Of a stretch of DNA of 64,000 nucleotides, positions 12,190 to 24,720 are shown one piece after another. Location: NCBI GenBank assembly GCA_009192285.1, contig CM018603.1:3960588-4024587 (forward strand), read 5' to 3'. The stretch comes from Morchella semilibera (taxonomy: Eukaryota > Ascomycota > Pezizomycetes > Pezizales > Morchellaceae). The position numbers were made by a program, and so were the translations under genes. The stretch's first letter is position 1, and each line of letters starts with the position of its first letter. Below the pieces are notes generated by a model that saw only the letters and a program-made list of their open reading frames with translations, had not been told where the DNA came from and made no database searches.

Positions 12190-13190
12190 CTAAATGAAAT
12201 CTCGACCCCCCCCCTCTTCCTTAACCAACGTCCTAAACACTTTCCCAAACTTGAAACCAAAGAGGATTGCCCGCAATGTGCAAGCAAAGATACCTAAAGT
12301 CTTCCCGTCCCCTGCCCAAACGCTTCGCGCGCCGCCCCCTCACCACATTCAGGGACACCTGGACCGACAAGCTCCCAGAGCTCTTTAACACCGCCGTACT
12401 GCGCCCCACCGCCATCCCGCTTCCCACATTGCGGCCGCGGTCCTGCGCCCGCTCCTCAAGGAGCGTAGCAAGCGCGAACAGCGAGCGCTAATGGGCGACT
12501 TCTGGGCGCTTGTCATGGACGGAAGCGGAGCGGTCGAGCACCGCAGATACCATCGCGTGCTGGTTGGTTTCGTACGGGCGGTACTGGCGGCAATGGCGGC
12601 GAGGGGTAACGGCCTGGATAGGTCGTTGGAGTGGTACTATGACGAGCGGGAGCGGGGTATGTAGCCAATAGTGCAGTTGTATACTTCTTCTTCGTGGTGC
12701 TTGCTGATAGAAGGAATGGTGGAGCTGAGCGAGTACAATCATCCGTAGTGCGACAGGAGATTACTACTATTTCGAGGCGTGGTGGGAGGGATGGGTGAAT
12801 TATGTGCGCTTTGTTTGCCGCCTTGCTGTGCAAGAATAGGATTTTTGACTGCACAGCGGTGCTGGCGCGGGCCATCCATGGCGCGCTCCAAGGGGAGATG
12901 TCGCGGGAGAGCTTTCCGGACGGGGAATCTTCGCGCTGGGGCAGGTAGTGGAAGTTCTGGGAGAGGATCTGTGGAGGAGTGGGGTGGTGTGGACTGGGCG
13001 GAAGTTAGGAGGGAAGGCTTGGATGGAGAAGTGGATGGAGTGGGAGGGGGTGTTGAGGTCAATCATAGGAGATTCGCGAAGGCATGTGGAAGTAAGGATT
13101 TCGGCAGAGAAGACGTTGGAGATCATGATGGGAATTAGGGAAAAGCGTGGGGGGTATATATATTGTAGTCGTCTGTTGCCTTAATACTAA
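12190..13190 (+). pseudogene. GC-rich remnant of an unrecognised gene
   Basis: This kilobase is markedly GC-richer than its flanks and shows protein-like stretches on the plus strand in changing frames. One is a run from the ATG at 12491 (MGDFWALVMDGSG...) ending at a possible donor GTATGT at 12656. Another is GDYYYFEAWWEGWVNYVRF at about 12.76-12.82 kb, and a third runs from VEVLGEDLWRSG to about 13.17 kb. No single spliced frame joins them cleanly, so I take it as a degraded gene, possibly of a fungal DUF3632-like type, which is only a weak impression. The opposite strand is also open by composition. Confidence 0.4.
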
Positions 13191-13513
13191 TTGGACACTT
13201 GATATTGAATATGTGGTGTAGTTGCAATGGTACCCCGTAGTAATGTGTGCCTCTGATCGATTATTGCTTAATATATGAAGCATTGGCTGATGAAAATTTA
13301 AATGCGGATTTAGGTGTACGAAAGAGAGTATACTACTAATAAGTCCACATATTGCTTTCAATGGTCCATTCGTATGCAGCTAATTTGTTAGGAATATAAT
13401 ACCTCATAACATACGGCACTGACCGCTGCCATCAGGATCCACTTGCTATCCCTTACCAATGGCCTCAACTCGGATATAGTCTCTTTATCCTTAGGGTAAA
13501 TTTTCACGTAGAG

Positions 13514-13872
13514 TATGGCGCGGTAAACGTGTTAAAAGTGATTTTACCAACGGTCGTAAATTATTTTACTACCGGTGGTGAAAATAATAACAGCATTTAT
13601 ACCTCAAAATTGATACTAGCACAGACCTTTTCGCCAAAAGGGGCTATATAATGCCAGTATATATGAACATTGTCCACCGGTGGGAATTTCACCACCGGTG
13701 GCAGGAATTTTACCACCTGTGTGGAATTATTGGTATTAATGATAATGCAGAATAAAGACTGAAAGTCAGCATTTATACTGGAACAAGGACTGAAATTCAG
13801 TGCTTATACCACCGGTTGTAAATAATTTACCACCGTTAGTAAAATTACTTTTGACACATTTACCGCTCCATA
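13514..13872. mobile_element. MITE of 359 bp with 6-bp target duplication
   Basis: Left arm TATGGCGCGGTAAACGTG and right arm (inverse) TATGGAGCGGTAAATGTG begin inverted repeats of about 65 bp with modest divergence. Further inner palindromes are built from CCACCGGTGG. The hexamer GTAGAG lies directly outside both ends (13508-13513 and 13873-13878) and reads as a target-site duplication. No coding capacity. Confidence 0.75.
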
Positions 13873-14324
13873 GTAGAGGCTATGTATATAGATATTTATT
13901 ATATGATTAGCGTTAGACGATATAGAAATGAATAAAAACTTTTTCGCGGGGGGCATGTTGCTAGGCTCGAGGTATCGCTTGTCAGATCAATTGTCTAATC
14001 CTCAACCTGGCATCATTTTACCCGCGGACAATGTGTCAAGGTTCTACCATGACCGCTAATCTGGCAAAAGTACATATTTTCTCACGGAGGGGAGGGTGCC
14101 AGACATTTGGCTCATGTGCCTAATATGAAATAGTCGTTCGCCGCGAAGACAAATTTCTCTCTATGCTCTCGATCTCTGGGGCCATTCGCCTCCACGGAGT
14201 CAGGAGAGGACGGTAGATTTTGCTAATGTCTTCTTGACAGTCGGCAGGACTATCTTACCTACAGGGGTCATCAATTACGTACTCAATTTGGTAACCGATT
14301 AGGTGTCAGTTAGGTATAGGATTA

Positions 14325-14494
14325 CAGTCGAATCTCCCTATAAGGGTACCCATAAGAATAATCGCCCTGTAAGAGTATGTGTTTACAGTCCTTCTGGGCT
14401 TTGCTCATAGAAAATCACGCTTAGTATAAGGGTAAGCGCCCTACAAGGGTACCAATCTTTGGTCCTGACGTCCCCTTATAGAAAGATTCAACTG
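14325..14494. mobile_element. Pogo/Tigger-type MITE, 170 bp, TA-flanked
   Basis: Ends CAGTCGAATCTCCCTATAAG and inverse CAGTTGAATCTTTCTATAAG match at 16 of 20 positions. TA flanks both sides (14323-14324 and 14495-14496). CAGTYGAA... termini with CTATAAGG are typical of non-autonomous Tigger/pogo relatives. A second inner pair (AAGGGTACC / GGTACCCTT) extends the palindrome. Confidence 0.75.
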
Positions 14495-15159
14495 TATGTG
14501 GCAATTTTATCATCGACTATATATATATAGATGTGGGATTAGGTGTCCTTTTCAGTGAGGATTAAATGTAGAACTAAGAGTTCACATAGAGGATAATATA
14601 GTCATGAGAATATGGAGGCACTAGGGGGAAGCTCGAAAGGGAGGTGAAGACACTGGGGATAGAGTTAGAGGTGAAGGTGAAATTGGGGTGCCGGTGTAAG
14701 CGACGTGGAGATTCTTAAAAATTGTATTAGAACGATGTGATTAGCTTATACTGGTTCTAATTACTCCTAGAGTCTGTATCAGATTATATATCCTGTTAGT
14801 GTGTCAGGTTTTGTGTTGGTGAAGCAGGATGTATAGGACTACAGTATCTACTAATTTGTTTTCTTGGAAGGTGTTGAGTGGTTTGCATTGTTGATTGTCC
14901 AAATTCATTCAGCTGAGATAGATCATTGTAGCATGCACGACTTACCTTGTAGCTCAGAAGCATACAATCACCAACAACACTTGCATAAAGGCTAATATTC
15001 ATTCGAGACTCTAGGTGTGCTCCTAACACATACTCCTTAAGTATCTAACCGCTTTTCAAGCCTTACACACCTGTCAGAACGGCACCTATCATCAGTGATC
15101 ACTCGAATCACAAAGTTCAATCATGAGATTCACAGGCGGTCACTCGAAACATAGAATAT

Positions 15160-15365
15160 CACTCGTGTTGTAATGCATGCCTAAGAGACAACCATTGTGC
15201 CTAGGCCTTCTCAAGTACATATATCACTACCATAAGAACACAATATGTTTCACTCATTAGTATATGAGACCTGCCTATAGTCACGGAGCCAGTCAATCAA
15301 CTACACCTCGTACTCTTCAGTCCTCTCTACAGTCAGATTTCAAGAACTCGCGCCTAGTAGATTTA
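15160..15365 (+). repeat. Partial third copy of the 1.7-kb repeat
   Basis: The order of short matches (TGTAATGC, GAGACAACCATTGTG, AGTACAT, TTAGTATATG, ACAGTCAGATT) follows the same order at about 47.49-47.69 kb and 45.29-45.45 kb. Adjacent upstream sequence also carries the CGAGTGAT module in inverse orientation (15098-15105 and 15158-15165). It is an old, truncated copy. Confidence 0.55.
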
Positions 15366-15369
15366 TTTA

Positions 15370-16406
15370 TTTATATTTCGTTAGTTAGCTGATTGATTGA
15401 TCGGTACTTCATACATACATCATACATGCAACCTGAAGGTTATCGTAAATCTTCCCAGAGTTGTTGCTTTCAAGTATTACGGGGATAGGGGAAAGTCTCC
15501 AGAATTATAGCCTAAGTTGCTACAGGCCGCAGTTCTGGAGACTTACCCCGTACCCCGTAGTACAGTTAACTAATGTACCCAGGGCTGTCCGGTACAAACA
15601 TATGTGATTATCCTATATGGGTATATAAAAAATCTGTCCTGTACTCAACTTTATTAAGATAAGGAAGTCGTATATAGAATTGATTCACATAGGTGCCAAG
15701 TTATAAAATACAGAGCGAATGAATATGTTTGTTAGCATACACGGCTGAGCTTCCCGGTTAGGTACCGAAATCTGTAAAAGAGCTTCGATGGCCGATTGAT
15801 TGATATTAAACAAATAATTTCGTGCGGGCAGCTATAAATCGGCGTCTCGCAATATTATATTAAAATATGAATAACACCGTTGGCGGATACACCTACCAGA
15901 CATTGAATGTAAATGCATCATTTAGTTCAATCACCGACTTCTTTGTATGGGAAATTAAAAACGTATAATACACGTTTATCGGGCGACTAAAAATTCTTAT
16001 TTCAGGTAATATATTCTTAACCCCATATAGCATGCTTAACGGTTGCTATCCTTGTAGTCACTTTATCCTTATAAATAATATCCTTATAAATAATATCCTT
16101 ATCAAGAATGTTCTCTAGAGAGAGAGTAAAGATTCCCGAAAAAAAAAACATTGGTGCAACTGTTTAATTTATTTAGCTTTTCAAAATTTCCATGTCATGA
16201 ACTCGGTGTCAAAACCCATTGCGGAACCATTTCGAAAACGTCGTAACTTTCGGGTTGCATGTGTGCAATATGGAGTAAATGTATAAATAGATAGATAAAT
16301 AAACAAAACAAATAAACAAATAAACAGACAAAAAAATAAACAAACAACACAGTCTTGCTAGTCTTCGTAGTGGGACGGAATGAACAGTCCGCGATCGCGA
16401 TATTGC
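15370..16406. other. AT-rich intergenic stretch
   Basis: I see no gene. Simple AT-rich repeats (ATCCTTATAAATA, AAATAAACAA) lie close to the 3' side of the minus-strand kinase-ankyrin gene and may include its 3' UTR. Confidence 0.4.
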
Positions 16407-19311
16407 CTACATTCCCCTAGTAATACCACCAACCAACAGGCGAATCATATCTGCATATCCACTACTGCCTGCTTTCATCAGTGGGGTTGATCCGTCCTCT
16501 ATTCTTGCGTCCTGATCTGCGCCTTGGCGCAGTAGGAAGCGCGCCATCTCTAAATATCCTAGTTCTGCTGCATAGTGTAATGGCGTGTATTTCTGGTGAC
16601 CTGTAGTGTTGACATCCGCCCCTCTCTTGTGTAGGAGCTTTACTATCTCCGTGCTTCCGCTACGTGCCGCGATCAATAGTGGACTGATCCCACAGTCTGT
16701 ACCTGACATGATGTCCACCCCCACTGAGAGCAAGAATATCACCACCTCTTCTTGACCTGCAGATGCCGCAACATGTAGTGATGTATAACCACTCTTATCA
16801 CATAGTCTTAAGACCACGTCCGTAGGTTCAGTATGAGCATTAAGAAGAAGTCTGAATGCATCAACATGGCCACCTAAAGCCGCCGCGTGTATCGGTAAAC
16901 GTCCCATAGTATGATCTCTTATCATGACACCCGCACCATTCCCCAAGAGATACTTGATAACTTCCGTATGACCCTGAAACGCAGCCTGGTGTAGTGAGGT
17001 ATCTCCTCTGTCATTTGGGGAGATGATATCCTCACCCATCTCATGGAAAAACTTCACCGTCTCAACATTACCACCACTGGCCGCAAAATAAAGTACTTTT
17101 GCGCCATCCGTATCTTTTGCCATTATATTTGCCCCTTTCATCACAAGAAGCTGAACTATCTCGATATAGCCCTTAGTCGCAGCAAGATGCAATGGCGTGC
17201 GCCCCCCTGATTCCACTGCGTCGATGTTCGCCCCTTCTTCCAGGAGGGCCTTGACCAATTCCAAGTTACCATTGGTAGCAAACTCGTGCAAGGGGGTGCG
17301 TCCGCTATTAGTGCTAATTGAGGTATCCGCACCATATTGCAGAAGGAGATGGACCAATTCCTTATCTTCATTGAGCGCGGCGAGATAGAGCGGAGTGTGC
17401 CCCATGTTCGTTTTTAGGTTCACCCTCGCACCGTTTATCAGCAGAACCTTCGCTATTTCTATACGGCCTCTGTTGCTCGAAACGTAGTGGAGTGGTGTGA
17501 TTCCGTCGTCGGTGGCCCCATCAATATCCACACCATGGGTCACCAAAAATTCGATAACATCAACGTGTCCTGCTTCTGCTGCTATATGCAGTGAGGTTAA
17601 TTGGTCCTTAGTCCTAGACATAGGATCCGCCCCACTCTCGAGTAGAAATTGAATCATCTCGACGCCCGCCATCTTTGCTGCAGCGTGTAATGGAGTTAAT
17701 CCAAGTGCGTTCGCAGGATTTACTTCACTACCATATTCCACTAGAAACTTTGCAACCTTGGTTTCTCTTCTGATCGCGGTCTTGTGTAGAGGCGTCTCCC
17801 CTTTATCGTCTCTAGTCATGACGTCCGCCCCATTCATCACCAAGAACTTAACCAGCTCCATATTCCCTTTTTCTGACGCAAGGTGAAGCGACGACGTTTT
17901 CCAGTCATTACCGGGGAGGCTGTTGGCTCCCCTCTCGAGTAGCAACGTAGCAACGTCCATATACCCCATCGAAACTGCTACCTCCAAGAGCTCATAACCA
18001 AGGTTATTCTTCACCATAGTATTTTTGTTTTTATCCAGCATCACTCGGACCCTTTCGCTATCCCCGCTGGAAACCGCGCTGAGCAGGCATTCCTCATGAC
18101 CTTCTAATTCGGGTATTGGTATAAATGTGTATAAATAAAGTACTGGCATGGGATTTCTTACCTATGGAAAGTACATAGTTATCTCCACGCATAGGAGGCC
18201 TAACGTCTAGCTCTGTATTACCCGCGACATAACTCGCTTGAATTTGTGATTCTAAATTCCATAGCAAACGCGTGTAATACTCATCAGGCGACAGCCACGA
18301 ATCATTAAGCGCCTCTTCCGCGGTGGGTCTGTCTTGAGGTAGTAACATCATCAAACGAGTAATAAACTTGATAGCCGTGCTTTCGGTCTTCTTTAGTTTC
18401 CCGTCAGGGAAAGGAATCATTCCTCCAACAAAATCGAAGAGCTCCAGGCTTCCCCGGAAAGGTAGTTCTTTAGTAATCATTTCATGAACAACACACCCTA
18501 AAGACCAGATGTCTACCGCCTCTGTGTATCTGGAGCTTTCAGAGGCATCGAATACCTCTGGTGCCATATAGCCGTAACTTCCAACGTGAGTGTGCAACCT
18601 CGCATCGCCACCAAAACGTTTCGAAATGCCAAAGTCTCCAAGCTTCACTGTTGGGGGAAACCACCGAACAACCAAAATATTCTATCACAGCACTTAGTAA
18701 TAGAACCTTTTGGCAAGAGTACTATCGAAGAACAAACCTCTGGCTTCACATCGCGGTGACAAAGATGATGTTCGTGCATGATTTTCAAACCATCGAGGAG
18801 CTGTTTTGTAATAGACTTTGCATGGGTCTCCGATAAACCATCGTTGTCTATGATGAGGCTTCTCAAATTGCCGCCCCCAACGTACTCCATGGCCAGATAG
18901 ATGTTATCATCATCTTGGAACCAGCCGGAGAATTGGACAAAGTTCTCCGAGTACTAAGAGGCGAGGGATAAGCGATATAGTCACTGATTATTTTCGCGGG
19001 TATTTCACTTCTATACGTACCCGGGACATCTCTATTAAAATGTGAAGCTCGTCCGTCTTTTCCCGCCATCTAGACTTTTGTATCTGCTTGACCGCTCTTA
19101 CCGCGCCACTCTGTACACAGGTTTCCTTCCACACTTCTCCAAACCCACCTAGCCCAAGAATGCCGTCCTCTTTCCTTAGCCACTCTTCTTTTCTTATTGA
19201 CCCGTCCTGATCAGGGTTACTAGATACGTAGGTGTGTGTGAAGGTGGTTAATCCATCATTGAACTCTGTAGTAAGTTTGTGTGAATCGTAATTGCTGGAA
19301 GTAAAGTCCAT
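16407..19311 (-). CDS. Protein kinase fused to ankyrin repeats, 907 aa
   Basis: Four exons join in frame with no stop: 19311-19021, 18953-18738, 18681-18162 and 18103-16407. The introns are 67, 56 and 58 nt, all GT-AG, in phases 0, 0 and 1. Residues 50-315 form a complete Ser/Thr-type kinase: glycine loop GLGGFGEV (53-60), ATP lysine K75, HRDVKPEN with catalytic D165, DFG with D185, APE at 209-211 and DIWSLG at 226-231. Residues about 330-907 are about 16 ankyrin repeats (TPLHLAA type), a docking surface for a protein partner. The fold suggests a cytosolic signalling kinase whose target or activator binds the ankyrin array. Such kinase-ankyrin fusions occur in fungal recognition repertoires; the specific role here is unknown. 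All core residues are present and it looks functional. Confidence 0.9.
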
Positions 19312-19393
19312 CTCTCGTTAGATTAATGCTGGTTAGGTGTGTATAAGGTGTGATAATTATGAGGTGGGATCCACCCAGAGATACTGTATTCCA

Positions 19394-19408
19394 TTTATAT
19401 AAATATAT
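19394..19408 (-). promoter_or_regulatory. Candidate TATA-rich promoter of the kinase-ankyrin gene
   Basis: A TATATTTATATAAA stretch on the minus strand lies about 85-95 nt upstream of the ATG at 19311. This is a reasonable TATA position for a short 5' UTR. No other promoter element is obvious. Confidence 0.3.
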
Positions 19409-19819
19409 CAAATACCCTAGTACGTTAGGTGCGGGGAAGGTTCTATTACCGAGCGCTTAATCAAGCGCCCGTGTAACAAGTAAACAGCCACATCTCGGCA
19501 TAAAGAATTAACCCCAGCGTATCGCTATCCTATCAGGGATGAAGATTGTCAAAGTGGATATATAAATACCTTGCAGCTGACTATCCAAGAGACGAGTGGG
19601 AGGGAGCTGATGATTGTGTCTTTTTGCAGTTGCATGAGCGTACACGCAGCCGCCTAGTATGCCATATATGCATAGGTGGGAGATTCCTCATTGGCACTCG
19701 TTATGAAAAATGAAGTAGGGAAATAGGAATAAATATTACATATAATAACTCCTGCACTACACTACAGGAACGTTCATGAACCAACCCCCTTTAATCACTA
19801 GAAACTAATCCAAACACCC

Positions 19820-20600
19820 AGATCATCTCTCGCCCCTACATCCTCGGTGAGTCCAACAGCATCTCCGGTCAGGGCTTAAACAGACTTACCAATTGCAACG
19901 TTTTTGCTGCCGCCCTCTGGCCTCTCGGTTATGATCTCTGGTATGTACTAAAGGTGTATCTACCCTGCCAGTTGATGTCTTTCCCTTCCAAGATCGAAAC
20001 CGGCTGCGGCGTCAAGGACATCAAGCACATTCACCATCATCAGGGCCTCCACTACCGCTACGATGCCCGGCAGCTTATGGCCTCCTAGGGGGTTCCCACT
20101 ACTACACGCGCCCCTACTATGCACAAATACTCCTCGCAAGAGCCCTCAGCCGCGCACCACACACGCAGGTACTCAACCTTCCAATTTCCAGCGGTAGGAA
20201 CACGGTGGACCCATACGACATATACGACTCGCGCGCCTGGTGATCGTGGACCTGACCGAGTATTTTGTAGTAGCAGAGCTGAGCTGTGTGTGGAGGTTCT
20301 ACATGCTGCGGGGATTTCTAGCCCGGACGTGGAGAGGATGGTGACCATGGGGAGTGACGCGACTGAGGTCGTGGCGGTGAGTGGGGTTGTGTATGACTGG
20401 GCACTTGAGGAGGGGAAGCCGGTGATGAGAGATGGGACTGAGGCGGAGCAGGTGGATGTAGAGGGAGAAGGAGGAGGAGTGTTGGGCATGGAGATCCGGG
20501 CGGCGGAGACGGCGCTGTTGATCTCCGCAGGGTTAGGTGTAGATGGTAGGGTTAGGGTTAATGATTTACTATGTAAAGGATCAATTAATAGCTTTATATA
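19820..20600 (+). pseudogene. C-terminal remnant of a GH79-type glycoside hydrolase
   Basis: The sequence RPYILGESNSISGQGL followed by NVFAAALWPLGYDLW is the conserved end of the catalytic barrel in fungal GH79 (beta-glucuronidase-like, secreted) enzymes. Family-like pieces follow in order: a GVK...HHHQGLHYRY segment, a LARAL...VLNLPIS segment, an AYD-type DIYDSRAP segment and a C-terminal beta-sandwich stretch ending in EIRAAETALLISAG. They lie in different frames with stops between them, and nothing of the N-terminal half is present upstream. I call it a 5'-truncated, frameshifted pseudogene. Family assignment is from remembered motifs, not a search. Confidence 0.65.
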
Positions 20601-20746
20601 GCGATTTCTGGATGGTGTGGTGCCCAAAAAGTGGAAGTGTACCTACAAAACCCGTCACTACAATCACTAAACTTAACCCTAGCACTTCCCATAATCATAT
20701 GGGATAGAGCCGGTATTGTTTCTACAGAATACTATAAAGTAACCCT

Positions 20747-21021
20747 CAGTCTGTCAATAAAATGCTGACCACTCCTCCCTTAGGGGGTCATTATCAGAGC
20801 GTTCAAGCTTACTTGACCTGTCTATTAGAAAGGGGAGAGGGTGGGGGGGGGACCTATGTAGCCAAGGGCTGGATCCTTGAAAATTTGGAAATATCGAACC
20901 CTGATCCTGCTCATCCTGTGCCTGATCACCACCTCACTTAATTTAGCACATCTCTACTTGAATGTTTTACTTTGTTATTTTTTGTTTAAAAGGCGGGCTT
21001 GAACGCTCTATTGACAGACTG
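20747..21021. mobile_element. CAGTCTGTCA inverted-repeat element (275 bp)
   Basis: The 13-nt terminus CAGTCTGTCAATA is inverted at the right end (21009-21021). A perfect 12-bp inner pair, GAGCGTTCAAGC at 20797-20808 and its complement at 20997-21008, gives a two-tier palindrome. The left-hand TGTCAATAAAATGCTGACC matches the right end of the element at 38394-38541, so the two are one family. Confidence 0.6.
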
Positions 21022-21029
21022 ATAGGATA

Positions 21030-23770
21030 CACCGAATGTGTCCAAAGAAACAATGCTTACCCCGAGAACCCGATCGTATCACTCCGGGGTGGAGCCAACA
21101 ATCAGAACGCTTACCGGTTGCGTAGTATAATTCAATTTGGTCTTGATCCTGACCTGGCCCGTGCTTTGAGGTTAGTTAATACTAGCAAGCGAAACTTGTC
21201 CGGGACGAATGGACCACATAACACAGTCAGCATCGGAGCATCTCGAGTTCAGATGATATCCCTGAAGCTCTCAGTAGGATACTGGCCCCTCTTAACGAAA
21301 AGGTTGGTGACCTTTGCCAGCAGATCTTGTTATCTCTTTTATCAGATAATTGATCTCCCATATAAATTACTACCCCCTGATATAGGGGGATCAACTTTGA
21401 CAGTCTAAGGAAAAATGATGCGATCTTTAGTAATGTCATGCAAAGCGATATAGTATTGCTGGTATCAAGGTGGTATGCCTAACAGACCAGAGCGCTAGAG
21501 TCCAAAAATAGAGACAAAACTGCAAGCATCTTAAACATGCAGAACTATGATTTCTTAATAAGTCATGCTGCCTTGTAAGTATGTACCTGGTGAGTATGGC
21601 CTGCCCAAGCGCAAGTGATAGTGTAACATTCTACAACCCTGACTCAACTTGCGTATTTCAAAGTTTAACCTAAAGGCTGGGCACATCATGATCAACGACT
21701 ATAGTAGAAATTAGTATTAATGGACGTTACATACACAGGTCTTAGATCCCAGTGAATTTGGGAGTGTGTTAATTGGAACTGACGATATTTAACTGCCATT
21801 ATCTTGTCGGAACTATGGGTGAAAGGATTCCTATTATCATCCCGGTGGGACGTTTGGAGAAAATATAAAGCCTGTATACATTCGATCCACCGATAGTCGA
21901 GTAACTCAAGTGACCACTGCTTGATGTTTCCCATTTCTATCGGAGTTGCTTTGAAAAACACATCTGTTATTCCCCTCAACTTGAAGCTGTGATAGATCTG
22001 TCAAGAGATATATAAAGAGGATATAAAGACTAGTTAAGAAAGAGTTCGCCAGAGAATATCCACAGTGAAAATCCTCAATCATTGATCCGCCGTGAAAGCC
22101 CTAACCCTATAGACACCATAATGGTGCCCCGGCCCCAATTCAACCGGATAGTCCCCGTACTTATATCTATACCTATATATCTCAAAGGATTGCTCATTTA
22201 CCTCCACTGCATCCTTTTCCGATATTTCCTCCACTTCCGCCGCCCCCTCCTTCAGTATAGCTCCCGGCCCTTGACTACTTGAGGTTCCAATAGTAATTCC
22301 CTCAAACAGTATTTTTTTGGCGGAAAGTTGCCAAAGATGTAGTACATAAGATCCTGGGCATGTCTTGGCCTGCTAGGCGAAGATTTGGCTGTGCATATGA
22401 GGTTATAATTAAAATACTATTAGCAGACCTAATCTAAACGTTAATGAGGTATTGCGGTTTGTCCCTACACAAATGTGATAGCTCATGAGTTACCATCCAT
22501 TTCTATACCATGTGGAATAAAAGCCATAATCAATGACCCGGTTTATTTGTATGCCCTGGACGTATGAGACATGAAAGCTATGTGATATTCAATGTTTGCT
22601 GTAAGATATGCCCGGAGAAGCTGTTTGCTGCATTATCAATCTTGAAATTACTTGCGAAATGCCATAGACTTCGCTGAATGTTTTTTTTTTTTTAGTCAAT
22701 CACTTCTTACTTCTTACATAGATAACTCTAATTTATGAGAGAGATATTGTCAGTGTTTCATATGCTCAGAAAATCCACGCCGAGCCAGCTCCATTCTAGT
22801 TCGGTTCCAAACACCGGCTTGTTAGACAGGACAGGTAGAACCCTAACCCTGGACCTCATACCGCATAATCTAGGCATAACGAATCAGGCCGCGCTGGAAT
22901 ACTACTTACGCCTTGGGCCTGTCGGGTTGGGGCTCAACAACATTTGACCATTCTGAAGTCTGTACCCCAGCGCGGTTTCACTTGTTGTGGGGTTTTGCGG
23001 GCACAGAGGGGGCTCATAGGCCTAGGCTCCAATTGGCCAAACCAACCAGCCAACCGGGATTTCTTGATCCATCTCATACTCTATGCACATCATAGACCTA
23101 GTCGCTGCGCGCGATGTCATGAATAAGGTAAAATATCATATTCATTGCTTCTCCCTGTATCTTATATGTGTGGCCCCGCAGTAATATAGTGTTGGTGCCC
23201 CTCAGCGTGTCAAGGTAGGGTGACTCAAGAATGGTGACCCTACCCGCGGCCAAATAAGAGATTGTATTACCATAAACACATTTTTACCACATACTAGTGG
23301 AGGTTTTATTTCGGATTACGGTGACAGGGTGATCAACCAAACATCAAAAACAGATTTATCTTAGTGAGTGTAGGCTAGAGGGCTCAGGGACAGCCGCGAG
23401 CCTCAGCTATCGGCCATCGGTTGAACAGCACCCCAGCTGCCCAGACAGTACGTACCCCAGGTGATTTCAGCCCCCAGAAATCACTCCAAAGGAAGCGACC
23501 CCATAAAGGTTACTACGCCCTAGGTAGGCCCGGGTAGAGGACTGCCTCATACTCGCTGGGAAAGTGAACTTCCACGTCTTGTGCGACTAGCCGTCGAGAC
23601 GAATTAGTGTGGTATTCCTTGGCACGATGGTGACTGTGCTCAGAAGCAACACCCGTTACAACACATGATTCCGGGTGGAAGAGCTACCTCACTCCATTTA
23701 TAGCATAGGGGAGGGGGTGACTACCGTATGAAGTACAAATAAATCAATAAATACACACATGATCCCAGGA
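21030..23770. other. Intergenic, no supported gene
   Basis: Several ORFs of 60-150 codons exist, the longest at about 20.96-21.41 kb, but it overlaps the MITE end and has no recognisable motif. CCCTAACCCT decamers lie at 22099-22108 and 22841-22850. Confidence 0.5.
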
Positions 23771-23776
23771 GTATGG

Positions 23777-23852
23777 CGAGTGATAGATCATGATTCAAAT
23801 GAGGGCGAGTGATTCTTCATGATCAGCCAGCCACACGAGTGACTTTCCATGA
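23777..23852 (+). repeat. Three spaced copies of a 17-nt module
   Basis: CGAGTGAT-AGAT-CATGA (23777-23793), CGAGTGAT-TCTT-CATGA (23806-23822) and CGAGTGAC-TTTC-CATGA (23836-23852) recur at 29 and 30 nt spacing, while the sequence between them is not conserved. The same module occurs elsewhere in the window. Confidence 0.8.
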
Positions 23853-23859
23853 CGGAGAT

Positions 23860-24715
23860 ATCAGTTCTTGCTTGCATTATAATACGGGAATATCTATGTG
23901 CATTATGAACCAGGAACTGGAAAACTTCACGGGGGTTGGAACCATGCCCGCGTCAAGGCGTCTGCCCGGTGCAGGCCGAAAGTGGACCAGGATGGAATGT
24001 AGAAGTGCACTGGCCCTAACCCACATACATAGACTTAGGAACTGTACCCGGGGTCCCGAAAAAGGATGCAGCCCCTTGGGATTTACATGGGGCTTTTCCG
24101 ATACTACCTTGAATTACTTGAGCACCGTTTATACTCTCTGTATTCCATCTAGCATTATTGGCTCAAGATTTGGCCGCACCTAGTTGAAATCGTGGGTCAC
24201 AGGTACAGGTTCAGTTGAGTCGTTACCTCATTTACAGCTGGGACCCCCGGATGTACTGATCACCAAGTGAGTTAGGAGCCCCGCCAGCTGTAAACCTAGG
24301 CGGACGGCATCATTTCGGTTCATCCAAAGATGCGCCTCTGCCAGGGTGATTTGCGTGTTCACATCGTGCACGCCATCCTTCACTATACACGGTGGTTATT
24401 CTTGGTATGTAATGAAATTTATTGAAGGATAGTGTATACGCGGAAATATTTCGCATCACAAACAGAAAGAAGCTAGGAAAATTAAAATAAAGAAACAAGG
24501 TAAAGAAGTCTCCAAACCCAAACCACACCCCCCCCCCAGACCTTGAACGAAAACGAAAGAAACCTGCCCACACCGCAGCCCACCACCACCCCACACTCCC
24601 CGCAAACCAACCGAAAAAAAAACACACAAAGACGAGAGTAAAAAAGCCACAACAATCCCCTCGATCTATACCCACCTCTTTTTCTAGATTCTCCTTACCC
24701 TTGAGCCAGATGCTT
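23860..24715. other. Intergenic 3' to the zinc-finger gene
   Basis: I see no supported gene. The stretch at about 24.47-24.65 kb is C-run plus A-rich and pyrimidine/purine-skewed, and its antisense ORFs come from that skew. Confidence 0.45.
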
Positions 24716-24720
24716 TCATC

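Noticed and set aside
12513-13126. Overlapping minus-strand ORFs of 100-120 codons in the GC-rich island
   Set aside because: They are shadows of the plus-strand coding-like pieces; composition is Pro/Ser/Thr-rich without domains.
20962-21408. 148-codon plus-strand ORF
   Set aside because: Its start lies inside the inverted-repeat element, no motif is visible and composition is not clearly coding.
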